Shown: piece by piece, positions 1 to 12,551 of the stretch
Layout: every line of letters starts with the position of its first letter
Numbering within the stretch: position 1 is the first letter of the stretch
DNA from: Pogostemon cablin
Lineage: Eukaryota; Streptophyta; Magnoliopsida; Lamiales; Lamiaceae
Length of the DNA stretch: 64,000 bases
Assembly (NCBI GenBank): GCA_023678885.1
Contig: CM042958.1
Span: forward strand, 9,666,852 to 9,730,851
Direction of reading: 5' to 3'
The notes under the pieces: model-generated
The model's database searches: none
What the model was told of the DNA's origin: nothing
Seen by the model: the letters and a program-made list of their open reading frames with translations, nothing else
Program-made: the position numbers and the translations under genes

Positions 1-761
1 TTGTTACTAAAAATGCTAATATAATTTTTAAAATGTAGCTAATAATTATTTATAATTTCATTTTTGTTTCTAAAAATACCAACATAATTTTAATATGTAG
101 CAAACAATTAACTATACAATTATTATTAATAATTATTTACTAATTTTAATTTGTTACTAATCTCTACTAATTACTTACAAAAATACAATATGTAATTAAT
201 AATTAACCACATATTAATTTGTTATTATTTATTTACAAATTCCTATTTATTACTAATTACTAATAATTAAATATGTTACTAATATTACTTAGACCCATGG
301 TTTCATTATTAATTAATTACAACTTTTAATTTGTTACTAATTTCATACGGATTTTAAAATGATATTTTACCAACCATGATTAACTTGCCAACATTTTACT
401 AATTGTTATTTTAAGTTACTAATATTACCTACAACATGACTTCATTATTAATTATTTATAAATATCATTTTGTTATTATTGCGAACGGATTCTGAAATGA
501 TATTTTACCAACCATAATTAACTTACTAACATTTTACTAACAATTAATTTGATGGTAATCTAGTAACGATATGATAATATTGTTGATATTCCGTTTATAA
601 ATTTGCTCACGGACAATGAAATTGCGTCACTATATTTAGCAAGGAGCACAATACTAATGCATGAACACTTGTCGGCAATTTGTTGCTATCTCTATTTACT
701 AACGGATTTTCTTATTTACCAATAAATATATCCGTTAGTATTTCGTTGTTTTCTTATAGTG
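1..761. repeat. Partial CACTA-like repeat rich in 'accaac/gttggt' motifs
   Basis: This AT-rich segment repeats short motifs such as ttgttactaa, taccaac and tttactaacggatt. It ends in ttcttatagtg, which resembles the CACTA-type terminus cactataag read on the other strand. Related copies lie near 17190-17621, 30058-30418, 32555-33017 and 58937-59220. The left end is outside the window, so size and target duplication cannot be judged. No coding sequence is visible. Confidence 0.4.
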
Positions 762-1010
762 TTCAATAAAGTGTGTCGTTATAACTGATTCATAGAGTAT
801 TCTTAAGTCGTCCTACTCCTAAGGTGAGTTCATAATATCGGTTGGTTCACCGTATCTTGTGATTTGTAGTGCTACTATCACAAGATGTGAGTCGTTGTAT
901 CGTGGAGATGATTGCCATATAACTGTATGCACCAGAGCGGGACAATTTCGTCTTAAGGAGAAAGAGTGTAACTCTTGACTCGACTCAAATTTCGTTCTTA
1001 TTATTTTATG
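762..1010. other. Unclassified segment of higher complexity
   Basis: About 250 bp with more GC than its surroundings and no long open frame. It may be a transposon remnant. I do not recognise it and see no terminal repeats. Confidence 0.2.
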
Positions 1011-4000
1011 TCATATTTTCTAATTAACATATTATACCGAAACTCAAATATACCCAACACACTCCTATTTTATTTTACTTATTTATTTCTTTATTTATTT
1101 TTTTTAATGATTAAAGCGTTTGAAAGTTTGAGTAAAAAAGAATCTTGAGGGTAAGCACAGCGAAAGATTCTAGGTGTGGGCCCATTTTCTGAAGTGTTCT
1201 TGGTAACACATAAATGGTTGCCACGTGTGATTCCATTTCAACTAATTCCCACAATTATTATTTTTTCTTTTTTCTTTGGGTGGTAATACTAAATACCAAC
1301 ACCAACAGTATTGGTGTTGATGGTGGTTGTCACTGTTGCCACAACCAAATGTCTAATTCCAAACCCAAAGGAAAAGGTAAAGTTATAAAGCCATTAATAA
1401 TGTAATAATAATAATACTTTTATCATTGTTACTACATATATAAAATTTTCCATTAAATTGAAGTTGGGGTTGGTTTCTTCCTCTGATGATGGTCTTTCTT
1501 TTAACCTGTCTAGATCTCCCTTTTTCCTTAATTGGAAATATCTTTCAAGAGGGTTGGCATTCAAGAATTTAAATTATTTTAATTCTTTCACTCAGTATCA
1601 TCATAAATGTAATTAAAAAGTAACCAGAATACTAATGCTAGTCTAAAGATACTTCATAACCAGGTAATAAAAGTTTCTTTCTATTTTTTTTATGAATTGA
1701 ATTACATATAATTTGTTGACTAGATGAATATACACGTTATATTAATTCAATTAAATTCTATATTATAATATAATTTATCTGATATATATCTTGAATTTAT
1801 ATATATGCTATAATGGATATATTGTCTTCAATACATTTTATTTGATGCTAATTCATTGAGTTTGTCATAAATTTATTATTTGCTTAATTTTCTCGAATAT
1901 ATTTTGTTAAAATTGTATAATTTATTTATAAGTCCAATATTAGTTCAATTAATTCTCTAATTACATAAGACACAACGGGCTGTTAATGTTTTTATAGGGA
2001 AAAAAATATGATTACCAGATGTCTTGTCAATTTTAATGATTATGATGTATATATAGTACTTTATTATAATAATAATTAATTAGTGCCCTTGGAGGAGAAA
2101 AAAAAAAGCTAAATTAAATTATTGATAATAATCATAATTTTCTGTCGGGGAGGAAAAACCTTCCCCTAATGAATCAATAAAAAAATTTGAATGGAGTGAA
2201 TTTAAATTCTCCAAAAGAATCATTGCTTTATAAATAAAGTGGGAATTAATCCTAATTAAAATAAAAAAATATTAATAATATTTATTTTCGTCTCAAATAT
2301 TTTAAATTTGCTTTGATTTCATCTCAAAATTTTGTATAAGTATTGATTTAATCTCATCCCATGAAATTTTAAAAAAAGAATGAATATTTTTAAGTAAAAA
2401 AACCATTTTAATGAAAATTTAAAAGTTATGCAATCATTTTAAAGAAATTAATTTTTTAAAATTATTTTGAATATAAATTTATACAGAAAAATTTTGTTTT
2501 TAATTTCCACTTTTATGTGTTCACATATTTATCAAAAAGAATTAGCAATGAATAAATCACACCTAGCTCATCAACCCATGAATTTGATTTGCATGTTCTA
2601 ATTATTTTAACACATTTTCAAATAAAGTAAAAAAGATAGAGATGATTTATATATGTTATTTTAAATTATTTATAGTCTATATATATATATATATATATTG
2701 CATCATATATATTATAAAGTAAAATAGGGAATAAATTCAGGTTTTGTTACCACCACAAATCGTGGAGTTGAGAATATTCAATAAAATTTGTTTCTTTGTG
2801 AATCATCAAATAAAAAAGCAACATAGAACATGAAAATAATATTGCCTCATGTAGTGCTATCAAAATCTTGGTTAACCCATATATACCCCAATTAATGTCT
2901 CTTTTTATAGAGTTCAAATTAAGACAACCTAGCTATATATTCTTGCATTTAATTAATTATTATTAAACAATAATATAATAGAGATAATTTAAAAAAGAAG
3001 AAAAATAAAAGAAAAAAGGGTGAAATATCGCAATAAAAGCCCAATAATATATTACAACGTATTATTTCATACTATTGATATTCATATAAAATTTGTTGAA
3101 ATTAAATCGTATATATTTCTGTCCCTATTTAGATGTGTTCATGCATAATAATTAAATTAAAAATAACATAATTTTGTATAATTTCGTCTCTTTTAAATTT
3201 TGAACAAATCACAACATTTAAATTTCGACTGTTTAACTCATTATTACATACGAAATAACATACTAGATATCGTAATTCTCTAAATAATAATAACACAATT
3301 TACTTCTAGTATCTTTTTATAAATTGAGCTTATTGAAAAATACAATACTCCATTATTTTCCGTGAACAAATCCGAATGTTTTTTTTTCAACACTATTTAA
3401 TATAATTTATGTTTTTCCATTTTTATTTTTCCTAAGGTTTACATTACCTATTTTTGTTAAGTTGACCAACACAAAAATAATTAATTATTCAATATAGGGT
3501 CACACACAATACTAATACAACTATCCACCTCACATTAAATATTATTTTTCTTCCCTTACTATACCATTGTATCTCTTAATATACGTGCAAAAAGTAAATG
3601 TTAACACAAATGGAATATATGTACTCCTATTTTGGAAGTCTTATGTGAGATCCTTCCATGTGAGACCAATTTACACCTTATTAATTAAATATCGCTTTTA
3701 GTTAAATATATAATCACTTTATAAAAAAATATTGTCACTTTTCATTCATATTATATAAATGGTTTATAAAATAAATGAAATATAGTATATATATTTTGGG
3801 AGTCTTATGTAAGATCTTTCCACATAATACTATTTTACACCTTATTAATTAATTATCGCTTTTAATTAAATATGTAATCACTTTTTAAAAAAGAAAAACA
3901 CTGTTACTTTTTATTTATATTATATAGTAATATTATTTTACACCTTATTAATTAATTATCACTTTTAATTAAATATGTAATTACTTTTTAAAAAATAAAA

Positions 4001-5531
4001 ATAATGTTACTTTTTATTTATATTATATAAATGGTTTATAAAATACTTCAATTGCAATTTTATCGCTTTTCATCAATTAAATATTATTTTTTTATTAAAA
4101 ATATTATCATTTTTAATTATCCATCTCACAAAAATATTTTCCTGAAACGATCTCATACGAATCTTTATATATATATTTATTTATTTATACTCTCTTCTGT
4201 CGTTTTTTCTTCATCAGTATGTTGGAATTTTCTGACTAATTTAACTTGGAATATGTAAATCGTAAATTAAGGATGATAGGTGCAGAATCTGTCCAAACAC
4301 AACCAAACGGTCCAACTTTAACTATTGTATCAAGTGATGCAATTTTCTCCCAAATATGGATTCATTTTACAAACTATTTTATTTATTTATTCATATGATC
4401 ATTCAAATTAATCAAGATTCTCATTGACCAAACCAATAAAACTTCAGGAATATTATATTCCCAGCTTTATATTTATAATAAAGCCGATAATAAATGATTT
4501 TTGAACATTTATGAAATCATTTCACATCTTATTAGGAATTGTCACTTTTTAACAAAATATCACTCTTTTAATAACAAAATTGGTACTCTTTAAGAACTCG
4601 CTATATAACAATTAGCTCATTTTTTAAATAAAAAAAATTCTAAACTTCAAATTATTGTGGAATTGTTCACAAGGACTACGTACTATTTTTGATGAGTTAA
4701 GCAAACAACAAATAAGAGAAATAGAAAAGAATAAATTAGAGATCAGTGATTGAGGTGTTGGAGAGAATAGGTTAGAAGCAGTAGATGCCAACCACGTGTA
4801 GGGCAACATTAAAAATAGGAAAAATAACTTAACACTATTTTTAGTCAAAAGTAGACAGTAATGGAGCACAAACAAAGTGAATCTATGAACCAATTGTGAT
4901 CTCATATTTGTGTAAGAATAATTTACAAACAACTATAAATTAACTTAAAGAATATTCCTCCATAATAATTGGGATATTCATTACTGCACCAACTCTACCT
5001 CTAAATGCCTCATGATATTAATTAATTAATTCACCCCTAAATTTCATTTGAATTTATATCTGAAAATTTAAGTGCATAAATATTAATAATACAAATTTTG
5101 TGAGATAATATTGATATAAATATATATAAGAAAACACAAAATTAAGTATGTCTACCAGAAGTTTTGAAGTAAGTATCTATGTGGTGAGTGTTTACTTCAT
5201 TCTCTTGCCAATGTCATTGTGAGTTAACTTTGAAAAGACTTGATTTAGAGACATATTATAAGAGAGAGAAAGGGAGGGAATAATTCTTATATTAAACTGA
5301 CAAATTAAGTAATTAATCTTGCAAATTTCATTAAAAAACAGATAGATCGACTTAATTCAGCTTAAACATATTATAATCCTAACCACAATTAGGATAACTA
5401 ATTCACAAAATTACATCAACGGCAAATAAGAAGAAAACTAGCTTATTTTTTCCTCTCCTATCAATTTTTTAATAATAAAACTATAATTCAATTATAATTA
5501 ATTATCACAATTTAATTATAAGATCTATAAT
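1011..5531. other. AT-rich intergenic region without a recognisable gene
   Basis: The open frames here are short, low in complexity and unlike any family I know. A CACGTG core (gccacgtgtg) occurs near 1220 and another (accacgtgta) near 4790, but neither sits before a recognisable gene. A short (TA)n run occupies about 2679-2698. Positions 3635-4040 hold a local repeat listed separately. Confidence 0.5.
3635..4040. repeat. Three imperfect direct repeats of about 105-160 bp
   Basis: A unit containing ttttacaccttattaatta, then atcgcttttaattaaatat, then a tract ending in tatattatataaatggttt recurs about three times from roughly 3635, 3795 and 3930. The first two units begin with gggagtcttatgt. 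It looks like a local tandem duplication of MITE-derived sequence. No coding potential is seen. Confidence 0.5.
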
Positions 5532-5981
5532 TTAGCAAATTAGATATTCATTTGTTAGAGTCAAGGCACCAACTTGAACAAGTTTAGGCACGAGATTATT
5601 ACTCAAGTGCAAGGCCACGAGACTCTCTATTCCACCAACGCACTCGCCACCGATGTACAGCGCTGGCGCTACAAACGCGCCATCGGGTGTGGATGTGGAT
5701 TCGTTGCTGTTGCGGCGAGGGATGAGGGCAGCGATCTCGTCTTCTTCTAATTCGATGATGGTCGGGTGGACGCCAACGGTCGAGAGGAGGCGCTTCATAA
5801 CGTGGCACATGCAGCAAGAAGACCGACTGAAGATAATCACCGGATTCTCGGAGATGAGCCGCTGGATGCGCATCTCGGTCGACTCTGCCACGTCTATGGC
5901 CAAAGGCGACACGGTGGTCGAAGTGAGCTCCAACCGGACACCTCCGTCTCCCAACGGACCATATAGCCAGACGCCTTGCAT
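5532..5981 (-). CDS. CC-type (class III) glutaredoxin, GRXC9/ROXY-like
   Basis: Single-exon gene of 149 residues. Plant CC-type glutaredoxins act with TGA bZIP factors as redox-linked transcriptional co-regulators in flower development, stress and jasmonate/salicylate responses. The start at 5981 is chosen because MQGVW matches the N-terminus of GRXC9-like members; in-frame sequence further upstream has no family resemblance. The active site SSCCMC is the diagnostic CCxC form. PALYIGGECVGG supplies the glutathione-binding loop, and a hydrophobic LVPKL follows. The usual terminal ALWL is absent: the protein reads GALTL and continues TNEYLIC. In the other frame the same bases place a stop just where ALWL would normally end, suggesting a small deletion. 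Family assignment is firm; the exact orthologue is not. Confidence 0.9.
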   Translation of the reverse strand: MQGVWLYGPLGDGGVRLELTSTTVSPLAIDVAESTEMRIQRLISENPVIIFSRSSCCMCHVMKRLLSTVGVHPTIIELEEDEIAALIPRRNSNESTSTPDGAFVAPALYIGGECVGGIESLVALHLSNNLVPKLVQVGALTLTNEYLIC

Positions 5982-6125
5982 CGTGGATAAATAAATTAGG
6001 TGTACGATTTTCTTGAGAAATGAGATTCCGGTGGAAATGGAATATATCAAGGCCTGGTGATGGGTTTGGGGTGTATGATTTTCTTGCAAATGAGATGGTT
6101 AGGTGAAAGTGGCATGTGGGGTTAC

Positions 6126-6132
6126 TATATAT
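6126..6132 (-). promoter_or_regulatory. Candidate TATA box of the glutaredoxin gene
   Basis: On the minus strand the sequence reads catatatagtaac, about 145 bp upstream of the chosen start codon. Position and sequence suit a plant TATA box, but AT-rich DNA gives many such matches. Confidence 0.35.
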
Positions 6133-6213
6133 GAAAACAACTTGGGTGTGGATGAGGAGGGTTGGGGGTGGGGTGGATGGGGATGAGGTAAACACTAGAC
6201 AGTGAGCCTTCAA

Positions 6214-6869
6214 ACTTTTTTTTTTCTAGTGGTTGGAATTGATAAAAATTTTTAAAAATTAATTAATGCCACCGAATATCTATATCTATAAAACAAATAT
6301 TTTAAATACACTATCTAAAATTTAATTTTGATTAATTTAATGGATTTTCATTTTTAATTATGAATAAAAAAGTGAATAAATAATTTACACGATAATAAAA
6401 TAACAAATGAATCACGAAATTGTGAAATTGTAGACAATACTTTGGCTTTAAACCAGTTTTGTGTGTAGAAACAGAAGTCATATTATAATATTTGAAAAGT
6501 TGATTTGTACTTACGTAGAAGTTTTAAGTTAACTAGAATCTAACCACAAGCTGGTCAACCTCATTAATCCTATTTCCCACCTCCCAAATAAAATTAATAC
6601 ACTATATTAAAAAAATAACTTTCAATTTCTTATTCTCACATGTATACATATCAATTCTTAAGCAACAAATTATGCATTATTTTTAAATTAATTATAAAAA
6701 ATATAATTACTATACAACTTATTGAATAATAGTAAAATAAAAGGACAGTGTTCGCTGGATCGTTTTATGATGAGATCATTTTATACTTTCATATTTAGTT
6801 ATTATTTTATATTATAATTATTATTACATTTTATTTTAAATATTATCACTTTTTATTTATACTAGGAGT
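6214..6869. other. AT-rich intergenic sequence
   Basis: Nothing recognisable. There are no open frames with family resemblance and no clear terminal repeats. Confidence 0.5.
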
Positions 6870-6878
6870 ATAAGTTAT

Positions 6879-7138
6879 GGATAGGTCTTGCGTGAGATCG
6901 TCTCACATGAGACAATTTTTTACTTTTTAAAATAGTTATCACTTTCTCTATAAATTGTTATCACTTTCGCTATAAAATATTATTACTTTTTATTTATATT
7001 ATAAATTGTTCATGGAGGAGCATTATCAATTTTTATTAATTTATTATCACTTTCCTTCATAAGAGTCATCACTTTCTCACTGTCTCACGTAAACTCTTAC
7101 ATGAGATTGCGTGAGACGGTCTCACACAAGTCTTTGTC
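6879..7138. mobile_element. MULE-type MITE, 260 bp, with 9-bp target duplication
   Basis: The ends are imperfect inverted repeats: left ggtcttgcgtgagatcgtct, right (reverse strand) agacttgtgtgagaccgtct. ATAAGTTAT occurs exactly at 6870-6878 and at 7139-7147, a perfect 9-bp target duplication as expected for Mutator-like insertion. The interior is AT-rich and non-coding. Confidence 0.75.
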
Positions 7139-7573
7139 ATAAGTTATTTATGAAGTAATTAATTGACTTTTGTTACTTTTCAATAATCAAGTATTATTTT
7201 TCATTATAAATATTACTTTTTTTTTATCATAAAATAGACTCACAAAAATGTTTTTTTAAAGAAATATAATTCAATAAATTTCATAGATAAATTAATACAC
7301 TAATTTTTCCATATAAGTTACATTATTTTACCAACATATTGAATATATTTTATTTTTCCACGATATATTCTAGCTATATTCAAATATTAGTTCCACTCTC
7401 ATTAAAGAAAATCAAGTTTATGATTCCATGCTTCAATTTGAGACTGTTTTTAATTGGGCATCAATTCGTCTATAATATATTCTAAATGAAATTAATTACG
7501 TCTTATATACACAATTAACTTTTTTTTTTTAAAGAGTTGTATACACATTCTAAGATTTTGATTATTAATTAAT

Positions 7574-7925
7574 GAGTAAATATTAAAATTAGTCATGTAA
7601 GTATGACATTTTCTAACTTTAGTCATTTATCATTTTCAATTCTCAATTTTGATCATTTTTTATCCAATTTTAGTCATTTTGGTCCAGTTTTGGTCATTTT
7701 TTCAAAATTTAGTCCTTTTTGTCCACTATTGGTCATAAATGTATACACTTTCAGACAATTTTTAGATATTTTTTAACATAAAGGACTAAATTTTGACCAA
7801 AAAGACTAAAACTGGACTAAAAGGACCAAAACTGGACAAAAAAGGACCAAAATTGAGAATTGTAAATGATAAATGACTAAAGTTGGAAAATGACATACTT
7901 ACATGACCAAATTTGATATTTATCC
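7574..7925. mobile_element. MULE-type MITE, 352 bp, largely one long inverted repeat
   Basis: The two halves are near-complementary, built from repeats such as ttttagtcatttt and aaaggaccaaaactgg. Ends are gagtaaatattaaaattagt and (reverse strand) ggataaatatcaaatttggt. TTAATTAAT at 7565-7573 and 7926-7934 is a perfect 9-bp target duplication. It shares termini with the elements at 33498-33754 and 33842-34233. Confidence 0.8.
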
Positions 7926-8566
7926 TTAATTAATCGAGAAGCAATATATGTTTATTTTTCTTGTTTTCTTTCAAAATTTAAACATTTGATTTGTGGTCTA
8001 CTAATTAATTAAGGACTTATTCGTTTTTAATTTTTCAATTCAAATTTAAGATTATATAATTCATATAATTAATTTTTTAATTGGAGTTTAATAAATCAAA
8101 TTATATCTATTAATATACACATTACATCATATTATCTAACACACATTATTCATACCACTACAAAAAAAGTGATGAATGGAGATGGTTTTAGAGACGATTT
8201 TTAATGCTTTGAAACGATTTTTGAGATGGTTTTACTGCCGTCTACAATTTGCGCGTAGCTAGAATAGAGACGAAATTAGAAACGGTATTATTTTTGAGAC
8301 GATATTTGCGACGGTTTTGAACCGGACCGGTTCGATTATTTTTTATATAGTATTTATTGTCGTCTCTATTTGAGACGATTTTGAAGACGGCTGTGTCAAC
8401 GGGGAGAGTTGGTCGGAAAATTTAGAGACTGTTTTAGAAACGGTGTTTAGCCGTCTCAAATTTAAAACGACTTTTTTCCGTCTCTAAAACCCTCTCTAAT
8501 TATTAGCTATGCCAAAATGTTGGTCCAGGTTCGAACCAGGGCTACCATGCCTCAGCTCAGCTCGAA

Positions 8567-8740
8567 ACACCATAGCAGCCACCATCTTTTTTTTTTCACT
8601 AGAATTTATATATATTTTGATTTTTTGGAATAGAGTATATTCAAGCCCTCAAGACACCATAGCAACCACCATCTTTTTTTTTTCACTAGAATTTATATAT
8701 ATTTTGATTTTTTGGAATATAGTATATTCAAGCCCTCAAG
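8567..8740. repeat. Tandem duplication, two units of about 87 bp
   Basis: Two nearly identical units begin with acaccatagcagccaccatc and acaccatagcaaccaccatc and each ends with agtatattcaagccctcaag. They lie inside the CACTA element. A 99-codon open frame over them reflects the repeat and is not treated as a gene. Confidence 0.8.
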
Positions 8741-9869
8741 AGAGTTTGAACCTGGGTCTTGTGGGCATTGAGAGCCCTTATGGGACTTATGTGTGCCAAC
8801 TTTGCTAGGAGTAATTCTTAATTATGTATTCATTATATTATGTATATATACACATTATAAAATTCATTATATATATATATATATATATATACATTAACCT
8901 TTAATTTTATATTTACATACATTTAAAACATATTGCAAATTAATTGTGTAATTAAAATTACTCAATCTATCCCACAAAAATAATATTACACTTTAATTTC
9001 ATGCAAAATTAAAAGCCTCATGTTAAGATATTAATTAATTTCAGAATTGTCACGCTCAGTTTACATGATACATATACAGTTAGGATACTTTATGTTATTT
9101 TTTTAATATCCGTGTCATATAACGATTCAATTTTAATTAGGGAGATTTTTTTTATAACTAGACAATTTCTTTTATCAATGTAAAGAATTTGCAACAAATT
9201 ATAATATTTGACTTTTGATAATGTGACATATAACTAAATCCTTTAAAAAGTTAATATATATTTACATATGTTATAATTTTTTAAAAGAATCTTGAATTGT
9301 GTTTTTTATAAATATTATTTTAAGACGTAAGACAATTAAAAATTACTTATTAGTCCCTATATCTCTCTAAAAAAATGTGTAAACCAAATAAGAGCAAGTC
9401 TCTTTGCTGTATATTTATAATGTTGATAGTATTATATTTTTTTAATTGTATTAAAGTGCAATTTTGACCAAAGTATATATTATATGATATTTTTTATTAC
9501 TTTATTTTAAATTTATAAAATTAAATAACTAAAATTTATATATATATAATAATAAATAGTATAACATTTATATTAAATAAATATTTTTATAAACATTATA
9601 ATATTTTTAGTTGAAGATTTATGGTAATTAAATACAAAATTTCTAGAGTAATTAACTTTTAAGTGTAGTCTTATAATGAATGAAATGAGTAATTTAATTT
9701 TTAAAATTACATATAAAAATTATGGCAATGTAATTTTTTATTCCATATATTATAATATTTAAATAATTATCTATTTTTAATAATTAATTAATTGAATAAA
9801 GACTATATATATATATATATAATAGTTATATAATAATAAATATTAATTTATAATAATAAAAATATATAG

Positions 9870-9871
<2 letters not shown>

Positions 9872-9952
<81 letters not shown>
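9872..9952. repeat. (TA)n microsatellite, about 80 bp
   Basis: Uninterrupted TA dinucleotides inside the CACTA element. The length is probably polymorphic. Confidence 0.95.
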
Positions 9953-9956
<4 letters not shown>

Positions 9957-11543
9957 ACAACAATTACATAGCTATGATATTACATGTTATTCCTATATGT
10001 TATTTTATTAATGATTTTGTAGATAATCCTTGAACATTTAATCCGTTAGTTTACGTAATAATTTTCACTTAATCTTTTTTGTTACTCTAATTAATAGTTA
10101 GTTTGCATTTAATCGTTTTGCACTTCGTCTAATATATTAGATTTGCAGTTATAATCTTTTATGTCAATTCAATTAATAGGTTGCACTTAAATTATTTTAT
10201 TACTTCAATTATAAATTCATATATGCTATATAATACAAAAGACAAATGCAATTAACTTAATATATTTTCTTCACGGGACTTTAGTTTATGTTATAAAAAA
10301 ATGAGTCATTGTAATTTTATTATTATTTGTTGTGTTTATATGATGCCACAAAACACATATTAATTAATCAATATGATATAAAGATTACTCTAAAGAATAA
10401 TTATATAAACATATTACATCAGTTTTTAAATTTAAGTAAATTTTGTCAGAGTTCCTTTTTACTTAAAGTTTACTTTTATTTACTTATATTTATTTAAATT
10501 TTGATAGAGTTTACTTTTTATTTAAATTAATTTAAAATGCAATTAACTTAATTTTTTTTTTCATAGGATTTTAATTTATGTTATGAAAAATTGAGAGTAA
10601 TTTTAATTTAATATTATTTGTTGTGGTTATATGATAACACAAAGCACATATTAATCAATATGATATAAAGACTACTCTAAAGGGTAATTATATAAACATA
10701 TTATATCAATTTTTAAATTTATTTAAATTTTGTCAGAGTTCCTTTATATTTACTGTTTTCTTTTATTTACTTATATTTATTTAAATTTTGATAGAGTTTA
10801 ATTTGTATTTAAATTAATTTAAACATATTTATTTAAATTTTGACAAAGTTTATTTATATTTTGTACATAATTTCATAATATGATAAAGCTTTGGTGGTTT
10901 CGACTCTCGAGGTGGTGGCATGGTGACCATGATTCAAATCTCAATCCATTCCTTATGAGTTTTGACAATTTTAAGGTTAGAGAGGGCAAAAAACCGTCTT
11001 AAATCGAAACTGTCTCAAATTGAGATGACAAAAAGCTGTCTCTAAAGTAATCAATTCGATTATTTGGCCTACCGACACATTTCGTCTCCAAAACCGTCTC
11101 AAATAGAGACGGCAATAAACTATCTCTAATTGAGACGACAAAAAGTCGTCTCTAATTCCGTCTCAAATTGAAAATTGTCTCTAATATCATTTCAAATTGA
11201 GACGATTTGTATTCGTCTCAAATTGAAACGGCCAAAAGTCGTCTCTAAATTATCCGATCTGGTTCGCCGACACATTCCGTCTCCAAAACCGTCTCTAATA
11301 CTGTCTCTAATTAGAGACGACAAAAAACCGTATCTAATTGAAACGAAAAAAATCGTCTCTAATACTGTCTCAACTTTAAATCATCTCTAATACCGTCTCA
11401 AAGTTAAGTTTGTTATTGTTGACCAGTGGTCAACGAAAAATTCCGTCTCTAATTCAAAAAATCGTCTCAAAAGTCGTCTCAAATAGAGACGGCTATTATA
11501 CCGTCTCTAATTTTCATCTCTAATCAAAGTTTTTTTTGTAGTG

Positions 11544-12232
11544 TACTCATACTGTTATACATATTGATTTGACATAAAATTAAAATTTATTTATCTTACT
11601 TAAATTCTCAAAACAAACCTAAATTGACACTATTGGTTAGATTTACTAAATCCATCAAATCTAAATCTAACATTTTTTTCTACTTACACCTAACAAAAAG
11701 CTAATGGTTTATTAGGTTCCAATGGAATTATTATAAACCTTTAATTAATGGTTCATTAGGTTCCAAATTATAACTGTTTTTTTTAATGAATTTACAAGTT
11801 ATTGATGAAAATAATTTTACCAAAAAATTATGGTACCCAATAATTGATAATCAAACACATGCACGCGTAAAGAAAAAATTGAGGTGGGGATACCACTATA
11901 AGTATTAATTTTTATAAGTTTTTTAAAAATTATAAAGAGTAAAATATAAAGTATGAAGAATGCAAGAATATTTCAAGCAAGAAAATCTCCTCCAATTTTA
12001 TCATACTCACCTAACTCTATAAATTCTTTGTATAAACTTATATAAGAAAATAAATACGCTATCTGTATAATTTCATTAATAATAAAATTATACTACACAT
12101 CTGACTATCTTTTTTATCATCCATTCCAATAATATTTTCTTAAAAAATTACTCATAAATACACACTTTGTACTCTAAATTATTAGGAGATACAATGAGTT
12201 CAAATAATTAATCTCACATACAAAATATTAAG
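11544..12232. other. AT-rich intergenic sequence
   Basis: No gene, RNA gene or defined repeat recognised. Confidence 0.5.
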
Positions 12233-12551
12233 AGTGTATACTGGGTGCACCCGGGTGCAAGGGTGCACCCATATGTATATAACTTTTTATTCTATTTTAT
12301 ATACATGTTTCGTAATAATTGTATACTTTTTTAACACAAGTTTTTCATTAAAAAAAACTAGCATCATATGTGTGTAACTTTTTATTCAATAGTGTATACA
12401 TCTTTTTTAATAATTGTATATTTTTTACACTCAATTTTTTATTAAAAAATCTAACAATTAAATTGTATACATTTTTGCTCTTAATTTTATATGTTTATGT
12501 TTATATTTGTATATGGGTGCACTCTATCTTAGGGTGCACCTGGTGCACACT
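12233..12551. repeat. MITE-like element with 'gggtgcaccc' terminal repeats
   Basis: The left end, agtgtatactgggtgcaccc, is mirrored by the right end, which on the reverse strand reads agtgtgcaccaggtgcaccc. Further gggtgcaccc motifs occur near 12260-12271 and 12530-12540. The interior is AT-rich and its 61-codon frame is low complexity. I could not define a target duplication. Similar ggtgcacc motifs occur near 21478-21505 and 28273-28466. Confidence 0.55.

Larger units (their letters stand above)
8156..11543. mobile_element. Non-autonomous CACTA (En/Spm-like) transposon, 3.4 kb
   Basis: The left end is CACTACAAAAAAAG and the right end is ttttttttgtagtg, its inverted complement. TAC flanks both ends (8153-8155 and 11544-11546), the 3-bp target duplication typical of CACTA elements. 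Both ends carry many subterminal motifs of the form gagacgg/ccgtctc, dense at 8170-8500 and 10985-11530, which in this superfamily are transposase-binding sites. No transposase frame is visible; the interior is AT-rich and holds a tandem repeat and a long TA microsatellite. Movement would need a transposase supplied elsewhere. Confidence 0.85.

Noticed and set aside
4624..4932. 102-codon minus-strand frame
   Set aside because: No start context, domain or composition supporting a gene; typical chance frame in AT-rich DNA.
5599..6213. 204-codon minus-strand frame and two plus-strand frames over the glutaredoxin gene
   Set aside because: They are out-of-frame shadows of the glutaredoxin coding sequence without family motifs.
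8509..8808. 99-codon open frame and a ggttcgaacc box B-like motif
   Set aside because: The frame is produced by an 87-bp tandem duplication inside a CACTA element; there is no tRNA structure around the motif.
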